Source: Porphyra umbilicalis (taxonomy: Eukaryota; Rhodophyta; Bangiophyceae; Bangiales; Bangiaceae). Taken from it: 64,000 nucleotides of DNA. Numbering within the stretch: the first letter of the stretch is position 1; every line of letters begins with the position of its first letter. The stretch covers positions 124,001 to 188,000 of the forward strand of contig KV918782.1 in the NCBI GenBank assembly GCA_002049455.2. Direction: 5' to 3'. The position numbers were made by a program, and so were the translations under genes. Of this stretch, positions 1-10,353 are shown one piece after another. The notes under the pieces are model-generated. The model saw only the letters and a program-made list of their open reading frames with translations, was not told the DNA's origin and searched no databases.

Positions 1-97
1 CTCCGTGAACGGTCAGTCTTGACGAACTGGTTTAGAACACAGACTGTGTCCTTTTTCTCCAAACCATCATCACCAGAACGATTGCGCAACCTGCGTA

Positions 98-228
98 CAG
101 TGCGTTCTCGTCATAAGAGACAGCTGATTCGGCTCAATATGAAGAAAACGTGGCCCACACGGACTGGAATGGAAGACTCGCGACCCATTTTCTTCTGTAA
201 ACGGTTCTCTTATAACGAGAACGCACTG
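98..228. mobile_element. 131-bp pogo-type MITE, copy P1
   Basis: A short element whose two ends are inverted copies of CAGTGCGTTCTCGT followed by an AT-rich stretch ending in AAGAGA. It is bordered on both sides by TA, the target duplication expected of the Tc1/mariner/pogo superfamily. The CAGT start and CTCGT core resemble termini of pogo/Tigger elements. It encodes nothing. Its length equals that of the nested copy at 10471-10601, which fixes the ends. Confidence 0.85.
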
Positions 229-230
229 TA

Positions 231-1629
231 TTGCTAACCTCCAAAAATTGGCGGGCGCAGAGAGAAGGGAGGCGAAGCCGACGACACAGCATAGAAATGA
301 AGACGGATTGGCTGTTCGACAAGCCACGATCAACTGTTGGCTGAGAGTTGCAGCCATTAATCTTGTCAGCCAATCAGCGCGTCTTGCAGGAGTCACGCAG
401 AGCCATTGCAACCCACCATGAGGCTTCCTGAGATTTTTAGGCCGCTTGCTTCGGCCTGCAGAGGGCAAGGAGAGGGTTTTGGGGCAGACCTGTGATTTCT
501 CATGAGATCAATAAATATCTTCAGATTTCTTGAGATCCTGATGTGCGCTTCCAGTGCGCAGAGCTGCATGAGGAGAATGTGTAAGGAAGTCACATGATTC
601 CTAGCATTTCCATTGGTCCACGTACGCTGTTAAATTATTGCAACCACTCTGTAACCGCCAATATTTGGAGGTCAGCAATAGTAAAGACGTTGATGGAAAA
701 ATGTCGCTGGACCATTGATATTACTACAGCTGCTCTCCCAAAAACTCTCACACTGCAACCGTTGTAAGAGCAGGCCCAGCGGTTCGGATTATGGAGGAGA
801 ATTTCCGCTAACGCCAAATTATGGCGGAGAAGGGTGCCCAGCGGTCAGATTTATGGTGCGGCATCAACGCCAACCGTGGGGATGGCGGAGATCCGACGAT
901 ATAATCCGGTGGTATGGCGTGAGATCGACGCCATCCCAACATTTGGCGGAGCCATATGGTGGAAACATGCCGCTGCGAATCGAAATGTCTTCTCGAATGT
1001 AAGGACCGGTGACACTTCGAAGTGGCCATGTGGTTTCTTTCAATCGCCTGACCAATGACGACAAGACACGTCCAGCTGCAACGTCGCTTTCGAAGCCAGC
1101 GACCATACATTCCCTCATCCTGGAAGCATGTGCAACAGGGAGGATTCAAATGCTGTCGTCTTTTTGCCAGTCACCGCCACTGTGCTCTACATAAACAGAG
1201 AAGCGATCTAATACGTCTGTTTCTTCGTCGACATCTTCAGTTTGTTTCAGCTGGCCGAGGGTCCGGGGGGGGGGTGGCGCTGAGACCATGCATTCTTTCT
1301 GGTGAGCGTGATGGCCGAGTCCCCCAAAATACGCCCTTCAACTCATGTCGGGGGGGTGCAGGGCGGGGGGGCAATATGCGAATAGTGAGGGGAGGGAGTG
1401 TATATCTTTCCACTTCCGCAACGGGCGCTCCGCCAGCAGAAAACGCATGGTTTGCAGCTGGGATAGTGCAGGCGGGGCTCCTCCTCCACTTCCTGGCGCG
1501 GACCCGAAGAATTCGGGTTTTCCGCTGTACTCTGGCGCCCGAACCGCTGGAAGACACCGACCGTCGGCCGCTCCATAATTTGGAGGGGCCACTCACAATG
1601 CGCCACAAATCGAGTCGAAAACGCTATAT
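231..1629. other. Intergenic, no gene recognised
   Basis: No open frame here has a recognisable domain or convincing composition. At about 780-960 there are several scattered copies of a motif close to ATGGCGGAG in both orientations, possibly a decayed small repeat. GC-rich low-complexity sequence begins near 1260. Confidence 0.5.
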
Positions 1630-1631
1630 TA

Positions 1632-2260
1632 TGGTGCGTGTCCCAAAAATGAGACATGCGCGTTTTCTGGAAGACTGACACATCACTGCACGGGGGCAGG
1701 CGGGGTAGGGTACAAGAAAATTCTCAACTGGCCTCCATGGAAAGAGCCTCTCCCGAGACGTTCTTGCCTGACATCTCCTTAGTACCTGCCTGTGGGCCCT
1801 GTTCTGTGGACCTCTCAGCTAACTCCGATCTTGGAGCCAGTCTTTTTCAGGTTCTTGGGGTTACAGGTTTGCAACGCTAAAGCTCATGTGCTAACTGGAG
1901 CTTCGATGAGGGGTGTCCCAAATTGTATTTTCCTCACAGGAGGCTACATGGCGGTCTTTTTCACGTTTTTATTGGTAAGGTGGTGCCCTGTTCATCGTGC
2001 ACAAGTTGTCTGCACATGCCTGCTCTAGTATCTGTGCATTTGATTGGGCCGCGTGATCGTCACCTGTCGAAGTTGCAATGAATGACACTTTACCCCATGA
2101 CACGTCAGCATGTGCCGCCTCTGCTAACACTGTCAGGGGCTGTTCTGGAAGCACAGTGGGACCGAGTGGGTCACATTACATCATCGGACCGTTGCAGAAG
2201 GCCAGTGGGCCGAGAAAAAAAAGAAAAAACCACGATGTCTCATTTTTGGGACACGCACCA
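1632..2260. mobile_element. 629-bp TA-flanked inverted-repeat element
   Basis: The first and last 26 bases are perfect inverted repeats beginning TGGTGCGTGTCCC (1632-1657 and 2235-2260), and each end abuts TA (1630-1631 and 2261-2262). Perfect inverted repeats plus TA duplication indicate a non-autonomous IS630/Tc1/mariner-type transposon. The interior holds no transposase. The first 60 bases recur at 9777-9838. Confidence 0.85.
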
Positions 2261-2624
2261 TATGGCGTTGGCGGGCACCGCTGGGCTTGCTCTAGGACTC
2301 TAAGCAGGGTGGAGCACTTTGTAGCCCACGTGTTAATTTACGTCTGATTGGACAATCGGTTCCGAAACGACAACCACCCGAGGCGCTCATGACGCTCGAT
2401 CGTGGATTTGAATCATAAATGGTGCAATGAGACACGGAAAGGCGTGACAAGACTTGTGCCCCGTTCTTCAGGAGGTTTTCCTGGGGGGGTAGGTAGGCAA
2501 TTTCTGACAGACTTGAGGGGACAGATTACTCGATCACAAATCAGCTGTGAATCATCATTTCAAGTGCCATCAAGTGCTGTGGGCCCCGCACTGGAGCGAT
2601 CGAGTTGTGCTCAGTTCTTCCTCT

Positions 2625-3403
2625 CGGGAAAGGTCCCCCCTAGTTCCGATTAAGCCCCCTAGTTAGTCCTATCCCACCGAACCCACTCCAAGTGCCTCTG
2701 AAGGGGGATTCTCAGGGACACGTGCGCTGTTAGTGCTCTCTCGCAGTCTCCCCGGGGAACCTTTCCCCGAGGACAATAACTCGCAGGAACCACGGCGGGA
2801 AAGGTCCCACCAACCCCCCTGGGTAAGGTCGTCTGCCCACAGCATACCTGATGCTTCTCAACCGACAGTGGCCTGCAGCAGATGGGTTATCTAGCGATGC
2901 GGGAGCCCACGCGTTGCGCTCCCCGGTAGATTCAAAATTGGAATCGTCGACAATATCAGATTTGATGGCAGCCTGGCACAACAGCTGTCTGGATACTTGT
3001 GCGCGATCGAGCGCAAGCGCGCTCGAAGTGCGCCGAGCGCCACTTCGCGCGCCGCGATGGTCTGTCGCCGATATCGGGTGGGGGGAGGGCGCCGGGAGCT
3101 CCATTTTTGGCGCTGGCGCGCCAAAAATGGACCTCCCGGCACCCTCCTGCCATCCCGACATCGGCGACAGACCATCGCGTCGCGCGAAGTGGCGCTCGGC
3201 GCACTTCGAGCGCGCTTGCGCTCGATCGCTAGCTAATGTTGGACACGGGCATGTGATTGGCCAAAGAGGCTTCCGTAACTTGATCCGCGGTTCGGGCCGG
3301 GGAAAGGTCGCGGTCGGGCCAGAAATCTGACACCTGCGCGAGTAAGGTCGTTGGGGCACCTCTTAACTAATTTCGCCTAATCCTTCGGGCCCAACCTTTC
3401 CCG
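2625..3403. repeat. Candidate foldback element carrying a 0.2-kb palindrome
   Basis: Short inverted ends CGGGAAAGGT (2625-2634 and 3394-3403) enclose a long near-perfect palindrome at 3003-3229. Its arms of roughly 100 bases begin GCGATCGAGCGCAAGCGC and meet around a CCATTTTTGG/CCAAAAATGG centre. The transcript or single strand would form a very stable hairpin. The palindrome is certain; its membership in a 780-bp element with those ends is an inference because the outer repeats are short and no target duplication was seen. Confidence 0.6.
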
Positions 3404-3496
3404 GGGCACAATAACCTGTAGTTGTAAAGCAGGGTACCTTATAAGCGGGACACATATAAATGCGCAATGACTGTAGTATGTACAGCCGTTCTCCTA

Positions 3497-4120
3497 CAAT
3501 TCCAGGCACGTGCGTGCAATACCCTTGCCTTCAGGGCGGTGGCGCGTTTGGCGGCGCATCGACACCGGGCACGCCGGCCGACTCCATAGCCGCGAGCGCG
3601 CACGGGAGCACGTACAGCCACGTTGCCGTGGCGGGGGAAGCGTGGGGCGGGGAAAAGGGTGCCGCCGCCGGCACCGCAGCGGCGGCGGCTCGCCGGTGTC
3701 GCGCGACGCCGACGGGAGGGGCCTTCACTCCGCCGCGCAGCGCACCTCTCATCGCGCCGCTAGATGGCAGGCCGACGGGCCGCCGCAATAGAAGCCGGCG
3801 CGCAGGCACGATCACCCGCGGGTCATCGCGGGCGCGTTCAACCCCCGTAGTCGCTGCGCGCGGTCGCCGCGCCCAACTCGGGGGTGGTAGGGGGGCAGGC
3901 ACCGTCCGGGCCCTGTGACCCTTGTGGCAGGACAGTCCTTCTCAGCCACGTAACTCCATTCGCTTTTAGCGTCATCGCGACCCTTCCAACACTGACACGC
4001 CCTCAGATCCCTGAGGACTCGAATGCAGACTGCCACCTCTGAAACGGAGAGCAAGTCCCGTGATCTAAGTATATGTGTGCATCACTACACTTTGAGAGCA
4101 CCCTGTCCTAAAGGCCAGGG
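3497..4120 (+). repeat. Dispersed repeat, copy 1
   Basis: This segment closely matches 10794-11401, and part of it matches the inverse of 9223-9630. It starts near GGCACGTGCGTGCAA and ends near CCTAAAGGCCAGGG. The starts and ends contain imperfect inverted versions of CCTGGCCTTTAGG, so it may be an old DNA transposon. Hairpin-MITE sequence touches both sides: a solo MITE end at 3480-3494 and a decayed MITE from 4121. Confidence 0.75.
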
Positions 4121-4305
4121 AAATCCCGCACTCTAACAATTGAAAAAGAGTTTCAAATCGGCCTCTACGACCCCGCAGAGGCCGATTGGGAACAATTTTG
4201 CGACAGTTGGAGTGCAGGATTTTCGGGATAACAGCGGTAGAGGCCGACTTGTAACAATTACGCCACAGTTGCAGTGTGAGAACTTTCAGAGAACAGCTGC
4301 ACCAT
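4121..4305. mobile_element. Decayed hairpin MITE, copy H4
   Basis: Two arms related to the 7087-7227 hairpin (AATCCCGCACTC at the left, GAGTGCAGGATT at the right) flank a centre reading CTCTACGACCCCGCAGAGG. The left terminal TACAGCCGTTCTCCC is missing. A further degraded arm follows to about 4305, so this may be two overlapping copies. Confidence 0.6.
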
Positions 4306-4529
4306 GTGAAACATGCGTGGAAAGACTGCCATCGCACCGTCGCCAAGCCGAGAGACGCGTCGGGATTCTTTATGGATCGCATCAGGAACTACGGTAAAAA
4401 ACAACTAACTATACAGTCACAGCTAATCTGCGACCGACCCAAATATGAACAATGCGAGACTCTCACACCTTCCGTGAGGTTCGCAATCTGAGTCCTCAGG
4501 CAGTGTCATCGTCACATGTGTACAAATCG

Positions 4530-4823
4530 TCAGCCAGCTGTGTACGAATCTTCAGGTCCCAGGATGTCGTCTCCCTCGTAAACGGTTCCGTTCTTGTCGG
4601 TCAATGTCGTATAGCCGTCGCCTAAACTGTCAGACAGTTCGGCAAAAACATCCGCGACCGTCGTTGATGCATTCACCGTCACTTGGAACGTGTCATTGCC
4701 TCTCGTCACAGAAATTTGCCTCTCCGTGGCGCTTTCTGCAGGGTTGTTGTCAGTTTCGCTCTCCGAATCGCTCGTTTCAGGGTCCTGGCCCTGCACCTGA
4801 ATTTCGCTCTCCGAGTCGCTCAT
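4530..4823 (-). CDS. Small acidic protein with possible ubiquitin-like fold
   Basis: A 97-residue frame on the minus strand starts at the ATG ending at 4823 (context GCAATGAG); the frame stays open upstream but has no other ATG. The first ~38 residues are very acidic and contain two SDSESE blocks, with a Q-rich QVQGQDPET between them. The last ~60 residues alternate hydrophobic and polar positions (ISVTRGNDTFQVTV, TTVADVFAEL, a Gly-rich turn, TLTDKNGTVYEG), a layout that resembles a ubiquitin-like beta-grasp domain. It has no C-terminal GG, so it would not be a conjugated modifier. Codon use is much less GC-biased than its surroundings. A TATATAAG motif lies about 180 bases upstream. No family is assigned; the fold is a guess from pattern. 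Confidence 0.5.
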   Translation of the reverse strand: MSDSESEIQVQGQDPETSDSESETDNNPAESATERQISVTRGNDTFQVTVNASTTVADVFAELSDSLGDGYTTLTDKNGTVYEGDDILGPEDSYTAG

Positions 4824-5000
4824 TGCAGGATCCTTGTCCGGCAGCTGAAGAGGCTCAGTGCAAGGAGAGATCGGCACTTCGTGTGGTGTGCGGCGCAGCT
4901 CCGATAGGTAGGTCGCCGCGCGTGTGTGGAGACGTGAGAGGACAACTTGGATGCGTGCCTGTGGTGCGGAAAATCATCATGGAGACGGACGAGGACATCG

Positions 5001-5010
5001 CCTTATATAG
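5001..5010 (-). promoter_or_regulatory. Possible TATA box
   Basis: The minus strand reads CTATATAAGG here, 180 bases before the ATG at 4823, with a GC-rich surround. Position and sequence fit a core promoter for the small acidic protein gene, though nothing else supports it. Confidence 0.35.
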
Positions 5011-5055
5011 CCGACCAAGACTTGACCAGGCAGGCCTTGGGTGCCAAGGGATCCC

Positions 5056-7084
5056 TCATGTATCCCGCGCTCTTTGCCAGCCACCAGAGAGCGACACCCT
5101 GGGCGGCCCAGCACGACAGAATCCGAGTGCGGACGAGAACGCGCGGTGCGCCCAGGTCAGCACAACGCGGCCAAAAGGGTTTGACGCGAATGGACCGATG
5201 ACGACTACGTGAGTGTCGGTGACTCGTGGTGACATCTCATGATCACCACCGTAATTCAGACCAGCTCCCACTGGTGCGCACGACGTAATACAGTAAAAAA
5301 TCTTGTTGCCACGAGGAAGCTGGTACGGTTTCGTGCTCAGAGCTCCAATAAACCTCGTGGTACGTGTTTGGCCAGCACGACTAAATTGTGGTGCACTGTC
5401 CGCGCGTCGGTGGCGCGCCCCGAGATAGTGCACACGTCTGGCGGTGCTGGCAGCGCCGGGGGTGGCGACGGTGGCTTCACCGACGGCGTTGCCGTCAGTC
5501 GGCAGTGCCGTTCGCCGCACCGCCGTTGTGGCGCTTCTGTCGCTCTGCTGTGCCGCCGGTTGAGCCACCATTATCACCACCGCGCCCCCTATGGCCCTAC
5601 TCTCCACGTCGACCACCGCCCCCGGGACGTGGCCAGTTGTCAAAGCCTCGCAGGTAGCGGCTGTCGCCGTGGCTGTCGCCATGTAGGTGTGCCCCGTCGA
5701 TTCAACACGACGCACGCGCAACCAACACTCAAAAGAGAGTGTCACTCTCGAAGCGTGAGTGCCAGGACCGCCCGACTGGTGCCATGAGAGTGTCCAAGCA
5801 AGCAAAGGCACACCGCCCCGCGCGTGTGCGTCACGCCCTGGTTTGCACTGAGCAGACACGCCCCCCGACGTGGCAGGACCCCCTTCCCCCTCGCACACCC
5901 CCGTCACCGTCGCATGCGCGCGCGTCATCAGCCTCACGGAATGGTGGCTCCTCCACGCACTTCGCCTCCCAGGTGCGCCCCCCCCCCCTGGCGCGCACGT
6001 CCGCACCCGCGCCGCCCGCGCCGTAACATCCGGCGGCATGAGCGGTAATCGTCGAACCATTGCTACTGCCACGTGGCGGGGAACTTCCCCCAGGGGGGAC
6101 CGCCGACGCGCCGAGGCACCCCACCCCCCGCCCGGCACGCCCACCGTGATCGCCGCTCGCACGCCAACGGCACAGCCTACTGGCACAACAAGGGCGAGCC
6201 ACCGATCGCCGGCCCGGCCCCCCGCCCGCGCGGCGCAGCTGGCAGACACATCATTCAGTGAGGAGCTATTGGCGCCCTGATGGGCGGCGGCGGCCACCGA
6301 GCGCTGCAAGGGGCGCTAGCACCCCATCCCCTTCCCTCGCCCCCCCGCGCCCCGCGCGCCGCCACCCCACCCCCTCGCGCCTGTGTCGCGTCGCGATCGG
6401 GAGCCGCGCGGCCGCCGCGGCAGCAGCGCCACGGCCGCTGCCGCGAGCCGCCCTGGCGGCGCCGCGGCGTGTCGGTACACGCCCGCCGACGCTCTTCTGC
6501 CACTATGCAGCGCCGCACCCGTGGCCAAAGGTGGCGTCGACGGCCGCGGCCTCGGCTGTTGGCGAGTGCCCCCGGCAGCCCCAAGCCGCCGCCCTTTCCG
6601 CGATAGTGGTAAGCGACCGACGCTGCGGCCGCGGCGCGACGACTGCGGCCGCAGGCGTGCCGCAGCCGGCACAGGCGGTGCCGCCGACCGCCGCCGCGGC
6701 CGCCGCCGCTGCCGCCACCCAGCGGTGCTGCCGCTGTCGCTGCCGCTATCGCTGTCACCGTCGTCGTGGTCGCCGCGGCCGCCGCGTGCATTGGTCGCCG
6801 CGCGCCGCCGATAACCGTTGTCGCGTCGGCGGCAACGCGGTGGCTGTAGTAGAGGGTAGCGCCGACGGCGTCCATGGCGCGCTCTTGCGCATGTGGCGCT
6901 TCTCTGCCGCTGCTGCCACTGCCATCCGCGCCCCGCCCACGGCGGTATCAGCCGACTCGCATTGGCACTCACGTTGTGTGTCACCACGCATTTCGGGGGG
7001 GTAAAAGTAGGTTCGTGGCCGCGCTGCTCTCGCTGCATGCGGGTGACCGGTTCTTGTTCACAGAGGAGTGTTGTAGTGAATTTC
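5056..7084 (-). other. GC-rich region with possible minus-strand coding, unresolved
   Basis: A 417-residue frame lies at 5056-6309 on the minus strand and a 206-residue frame at 6255-6875. Parts of the first (for example GAVVIMVAQPAAQQ near 5560) have ordinary protein composition. Most of the rest is Ala/Arg/Gly filler that appears in every frame of this GC-rich DNA. No motif, splice pattern or promoter allows a gene call. Confidence 0.3.
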
Positions 7085-7086
7085 TA

Positions 7087-7227
7087 CAGCCGTTCTCCCG
7101 AGAATCCCGCACTCCAACAGTTGCAAAAGAGTTCCAAATCGGCCTCTACGACCCCGCAGACCCCGCAGAGGCCGATTTGGAACTCTTTTGCAACTGTTGG
7201 AGTGCGGGATTTTTGGGAGAACGGCTG
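7087..7227. mobile_element. Hairpin MITE, copy H1 (141 bp)
   Basis: A nearly perfect palindrome. Each end is CAGCCGTTCTCCC with TA just outside (7085-7086 and 7228-7229). The arms continue through AATCCCGCACTCCAACAG and AGTTCCAAATCGGCCTCT to a short centre of CCCCGCAGA repeats. TA flanks and CAG ends suggest mobilisation by a pogo/mariner-type transposase. Confidence 0.85.
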
Positions 7228-7825
7228 TATGATGCGCTTGTTTTCTATATGACTCTACCAGTGTGCTCAATCTCTTTATGCCGCTCCGCTCACCGCAGGT
7301 TGGCAATGACACAGTGCTTATAAAGAGTCGTTGGCTAGAGCTGATTTCCCTCGTGGGAAGTTCACTCCAACCGAGCGATGCAAAAATACCAGGAGAGAGA
7401 GGGGAGGTAAACACCGACCAAGGGAAGAGAAGGTGCACCAGGCCGAGCGGACACGGCGTGCAAGACAAGAAATAGAGAGAACAAGGCGACAGGAGAGCCG
7501 CGCGGCGCGGCCGGGGATGGATGGGATGGGCGCGGCGGGGAGGAAAGCGAAGGTGCCGGTCGATGTGCGCCCGGCCCGGCGCCGCCCCGCCCCTCTCTTG
7601 TACCGGCAGGCGCCCTGTCTACCGACCCGCTGCCGGGCATCCGGCTGTCCGGGCGGTTGGGGACAGCCCGTCCCGCCGCCGCCCAGTTGGCCTCCGGCTG
7701 ACGGCCGGTGGCCTCCCGCGCGTCGGCCACGGCCCCCTGCTTGGTATGCACGCCCAATAAACACGACAAGTACGTACTCACCCGCTGTTCTTGGTGCCTC
7801 GTCGACGACCAACCCCTCTGCGACA

Positions 7826-8095
7826 ATGGTGGTACAGGGCAGAAGTGCCAACCGCAAGCGCTCCGTCGCCACCAGCGGCGGCAGCGGCAGTGGCAGTGGC
7901 GACGACGGGTTGGCGCCCACTCTACCAACGATGCCTCCCCGCAGCTCAACTCGATTCCACTTGGCTGGAGCCCTGAGAAGGGCCCCTCGTAGAGAGAGCA
8001 CTGCCCGGCCCCACCTGAATCATTTGAAGCACTCGTTAGCGCATGTGAAAACACAACTCATGCGCTTTCACATCAGCTGTTTTAGGCTCACTCCA
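7826..8095 (+). CDS. Possible first exon of an unassigned gene
   Basis: An ATG in good context (GCGACAATGGTG) opens a frame with ordinary composition: a basic start (VVQGRSANRKRS), a GSGSGSGDDG linker, then a Pro/Arg-rich stretch. A candidate donor (CCAG/GTCAGC) lies at 8095-8096. Beyond it the frame runs into a hairpin MITE at 8144. No downstream exon was found, so it may be a gene truncated by repeat insertion or not a gene at all. Confidence 0.25.
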
Positions 8096-8143
8096 GGTCA
8101 GCGAGGGCCTAGAGCGAGCTGTACAGAGAAAAAACGCCACATA

Positions 8144-8275
8144 CAGCCGTTCTCCCAAAAATCCCGCACTCCAACAGTTGTAAAAGAGTTCCAAATCGGC
8201 CTCTACGACCCCGCAGAGGCCGATTTGGAACTCTTTTGCAACAGTTGGAGTGCGGGATTTTTGGGAGAACGGCTG
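8144..8275. mobile_element. Hairpin MITE, copy H2 (132 bp)
   Basis: Same family as 7087-7227: CAGCCGTTCTCCC ends, TA on both sides (8142-8143, 8276-8277), near-perfect arms and a CCCCGCAGA centre present once rather than duplicated. That accounts for most of the 9-base length difference. Confidence 0.85.
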
Positions 8276-8309
8276 TATTTTCTCACTTCTCCAAACATTT
8301 CATTCCATA

Positions 8310-8441
8310 CAGCCCTTCTGTAAAAAAACCCGGCCTTTGACTGTTCCCAAAGTGTTGTCAGTTGGCCTCTGCGGGGGCGTAGAGGCCGCTTTGAAGCACT
8401 TCGGCCACAGTTGGGGTGCGGGAACTCTGGGAGAACGGCTG
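8310..8441. mobile_element. Diverged hairpin MITE, copy H3
   Basis: It starts CAGCCCTTCTG after a TA and ends GGGAGAACGGCTG, with the family core GAGGCC and a GTTGGGGTGCGGGAACTC arm. Many substitutions mark it as older than its neighbour H2, 34 bases away. Confidence 0.65.
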
Positions 8442-8577
8442 CACCGTTCTTTCTGAAAGTTTCTCGAGAAGAGAATGAAGGCCTCAGGAATAAGATAATG
8501 TGTTTCATTGTGCTTCTCACAAAAGCTGGACCTCGGTGCATCCACTTCGTGGTGGTCTGAAGTTTACTGTACATATA

Positions 8578-8976
8578 TTGCTGATCCCCAAATTTTGTCC
8601 TGGGGGACAGAGACAGAGACTGACTCTGAATAAGAGCACTCTATTGGTCAAAAACAACAGTAAGCAAGCATCGAAGCCAATAGAAAGCCCGCATTCGGTG
8701 CCGGGACCTTGCATCCAGCAGAACTCACTGTTTGTTGCCGCTTGATCCGCATTTTTTGGCACGGAGCAAGCTGCCCACGCGAGATCTTGAGATTTTCTAC
8801 TGTCTCCTCGCCAGAAGTGCAGAAAAGAAGAGGAGCTGATGTTGATTTCCAGGCTGCATGGGCACATGTAAGCAATCAGGAGCACCAAGTCAGTCCCAGG
8901 GGCGTATCTGATTGGTGGAGAGAGTCGGTCCGCAAGTCAGTCTCTGTCCACCAGTACAAAATTCGGGGATCAGCAA
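8578..8976. mobile_element. 399-bp MITE, copy Q1
   Basis: It is bounded by TTGCTGATCCCC at the left and GGGGATCAGCAA at the right, with TA on each side (8576-8577 and 8977-8978). The subterminal regions remain complementary for tens of bases (AATTTTGTCCTGG, CAGAGAC, CTGACT, CCAAT blocks). Copies of exactly the same length lie at 50944-51342 and 56649-57047. It has no coding capacity. Confidence 0.88.
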
Positions 8977-9125
8977 TATGTTGAGATCCTTTCTTCTGAA
9001 AGAAATAAGCAGAAGTTATTAGGATTTGATAGCATCGAGTTCGTCGGCACATCTCCGGGAAAGTATTTTAATACCAGGATCGGTGTGGGATTATCTCAGG
9101 GATTATCTACCATCCGGACACACTG

Positions 9126-9222
9126 AGGGTCTGTCTTAACGACGCGTGCACGGCGTGCACAAGTGCGTGCTAGCCAATGGGAACGCGACGTTGCAATCAC
9201 GCCCCAATCACGTCGACCAGTT
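9126..9222 (+). repeat. Partial Tourist-like element end
   Basis: GGGTCTGTCTTAACGACGCG followed by GTGCACGGCGTGCACAAG and GTGCTAGCCAATG resembles the left end of the 491-bp element at 57348-57838. The right part is missing and the dispersed repeat begins directly after it. Confidence 0.5.
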
Positions 9223-9630
9223 CCCTGGCCTTTAGGACAGGGTGCTCTCAAAGTGTAGTGATGCACACATATACTTAGATCAAGGGACTTGCTCTCCGTT
9301 TCAGAGGTGGCAGTCTGCATTCATGTCCTCAGGGATCTGAGGGCGTGTCAGCGTCGGAAGGGTCGCGATGACGCTAAAAGCGAATAGAGTTACGCGGCTG
9401 AGAAGGACTGTCCTGCCACAAGGGTCACAGGGCCCAGACGGCGCCTGCCCCCCTGCCCCCCCCCACCGCCCCGAGTTGCGCGCGGCGACCACGTGCAGCG
9501 ACTTCCGGGGTTCGACGAGCCCGCGATGACCCGCGGGTGATCGTGCCTGCGCGCCGGCTTCTGTTGCGGCGGCACGTCGGCGGTTTCTAACGCCATCTCG
9601 CGGCACGGTTAGAGGCGCCCCGTCGCGCGG
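9223..9630 (-). repeat. Dispersed repeat, copy 3 (inverted, truncated)
   Basis: The inverse of this stretch matches the last two thirds of the copies at 3497-4120 and 10794-11401. It starts at CCCTGGCCTTTAGGACAGGG and fades after about 9630. A 199-residue minus-strand frame (9301-9900) shares its last ~60 residues with a frame in copy 2, but copy 1 breaks that frame, so coding is doubtful. Confidence 0.7.
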
Positions 9631-9687
9631 TGGTCGATCCAATCCGCCCGCCCGTGCGCCATCTCGGCCGCGCGCAGGTACGCTGCT

Positions 9688-9758
9688 GCGGGGTCGTAGA
9701 GGCCGATTTGGAACTCTTTTGCAACAGTTGGAGTGCGGGATTTTTGGGAGAACGGCTG
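9688..9758. mobile_element. Right half of a hairpin MITE (H5)
   Basis: One arm of the H family, from the centre GCGGGGTCGTAGAGG to the terminal GGGAGAACGGCTG followed by TA. The partner arm is missing and the left side joins GC-rich sequence. Confidence 0.75.
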
Positions 9759-9776
9759 TAAATAAGAGCAAACTTA

Positions 9777-9838
9777 TGGTGCGTGTCCCAAAAATGAGAC
9801 ATGCGCGTTTTCTGAAGAACTGACACATCACTGCACGG
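9777..9838. repeat. Terminal fragment of the 629-bp element family
   Basis: TGGTGCGTGTCCC preceded by TA, and the following 60 bases, match 1632-1690 closely. The sequences then diverge and no second end was found nearby, so this is a broken copy or a solo end. Confidence 0.75.
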
Positions 9839-10256
9839 CACACCCAGTTAACAGCTCGATGATCTTTTCCTCTTAAATGGCCCTTCAAGATATAAGCCAT
9901 CTAAACAGCCTTATGTTAACAGCCCTAATCACTGATACATCGGGACTGGGTGCGTCCGGGACTTCACGGTATTCTCGATGTGCGAGCCGACGCATGTTTA
10001 CCCAGTTCCCATCCCCTCTGCGCCGGGAAACAGCGTGTCGGTCGCACGACTACCAAGTCACATTGAGGCTCCCTCTGCACACGTTTCGTGGCCTAGGAGC
10101 GACGCCCCATGGGCAGGTCTCGCTCTCTGATCGGTTTCGGCAGACTCTCCTCACGACGTCACTGGAAGTAGTCCAGGCTATTTATCATCTGCGATCGAGT
10201 CCTCGAGGCAGGAATCTAGATCAATCTTGCGCACTCGTTCACTCAATCTATGACGA

Positions 10257-10351
10257 CGATCCCCAGGATGATTGTACTCCGACGCCAGTACAGTCCTGAG
10301 CACGATCCCCAGGATAATCATACTCCCACTTCAGGACAGTTCTCAGCACGA
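10257..10351. repeat. Two tandem units of 46 bp
   Basis: CGATCCCCAGGAT starts at 10257 and again at 10303, each followed by a similar TACTCC...CAG...CAGT...CTCAG-type stretch. It is an imperfect duplication directly before the nested MITE. Confidence 0.6.
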
Positions 10352-10353
10352 TA

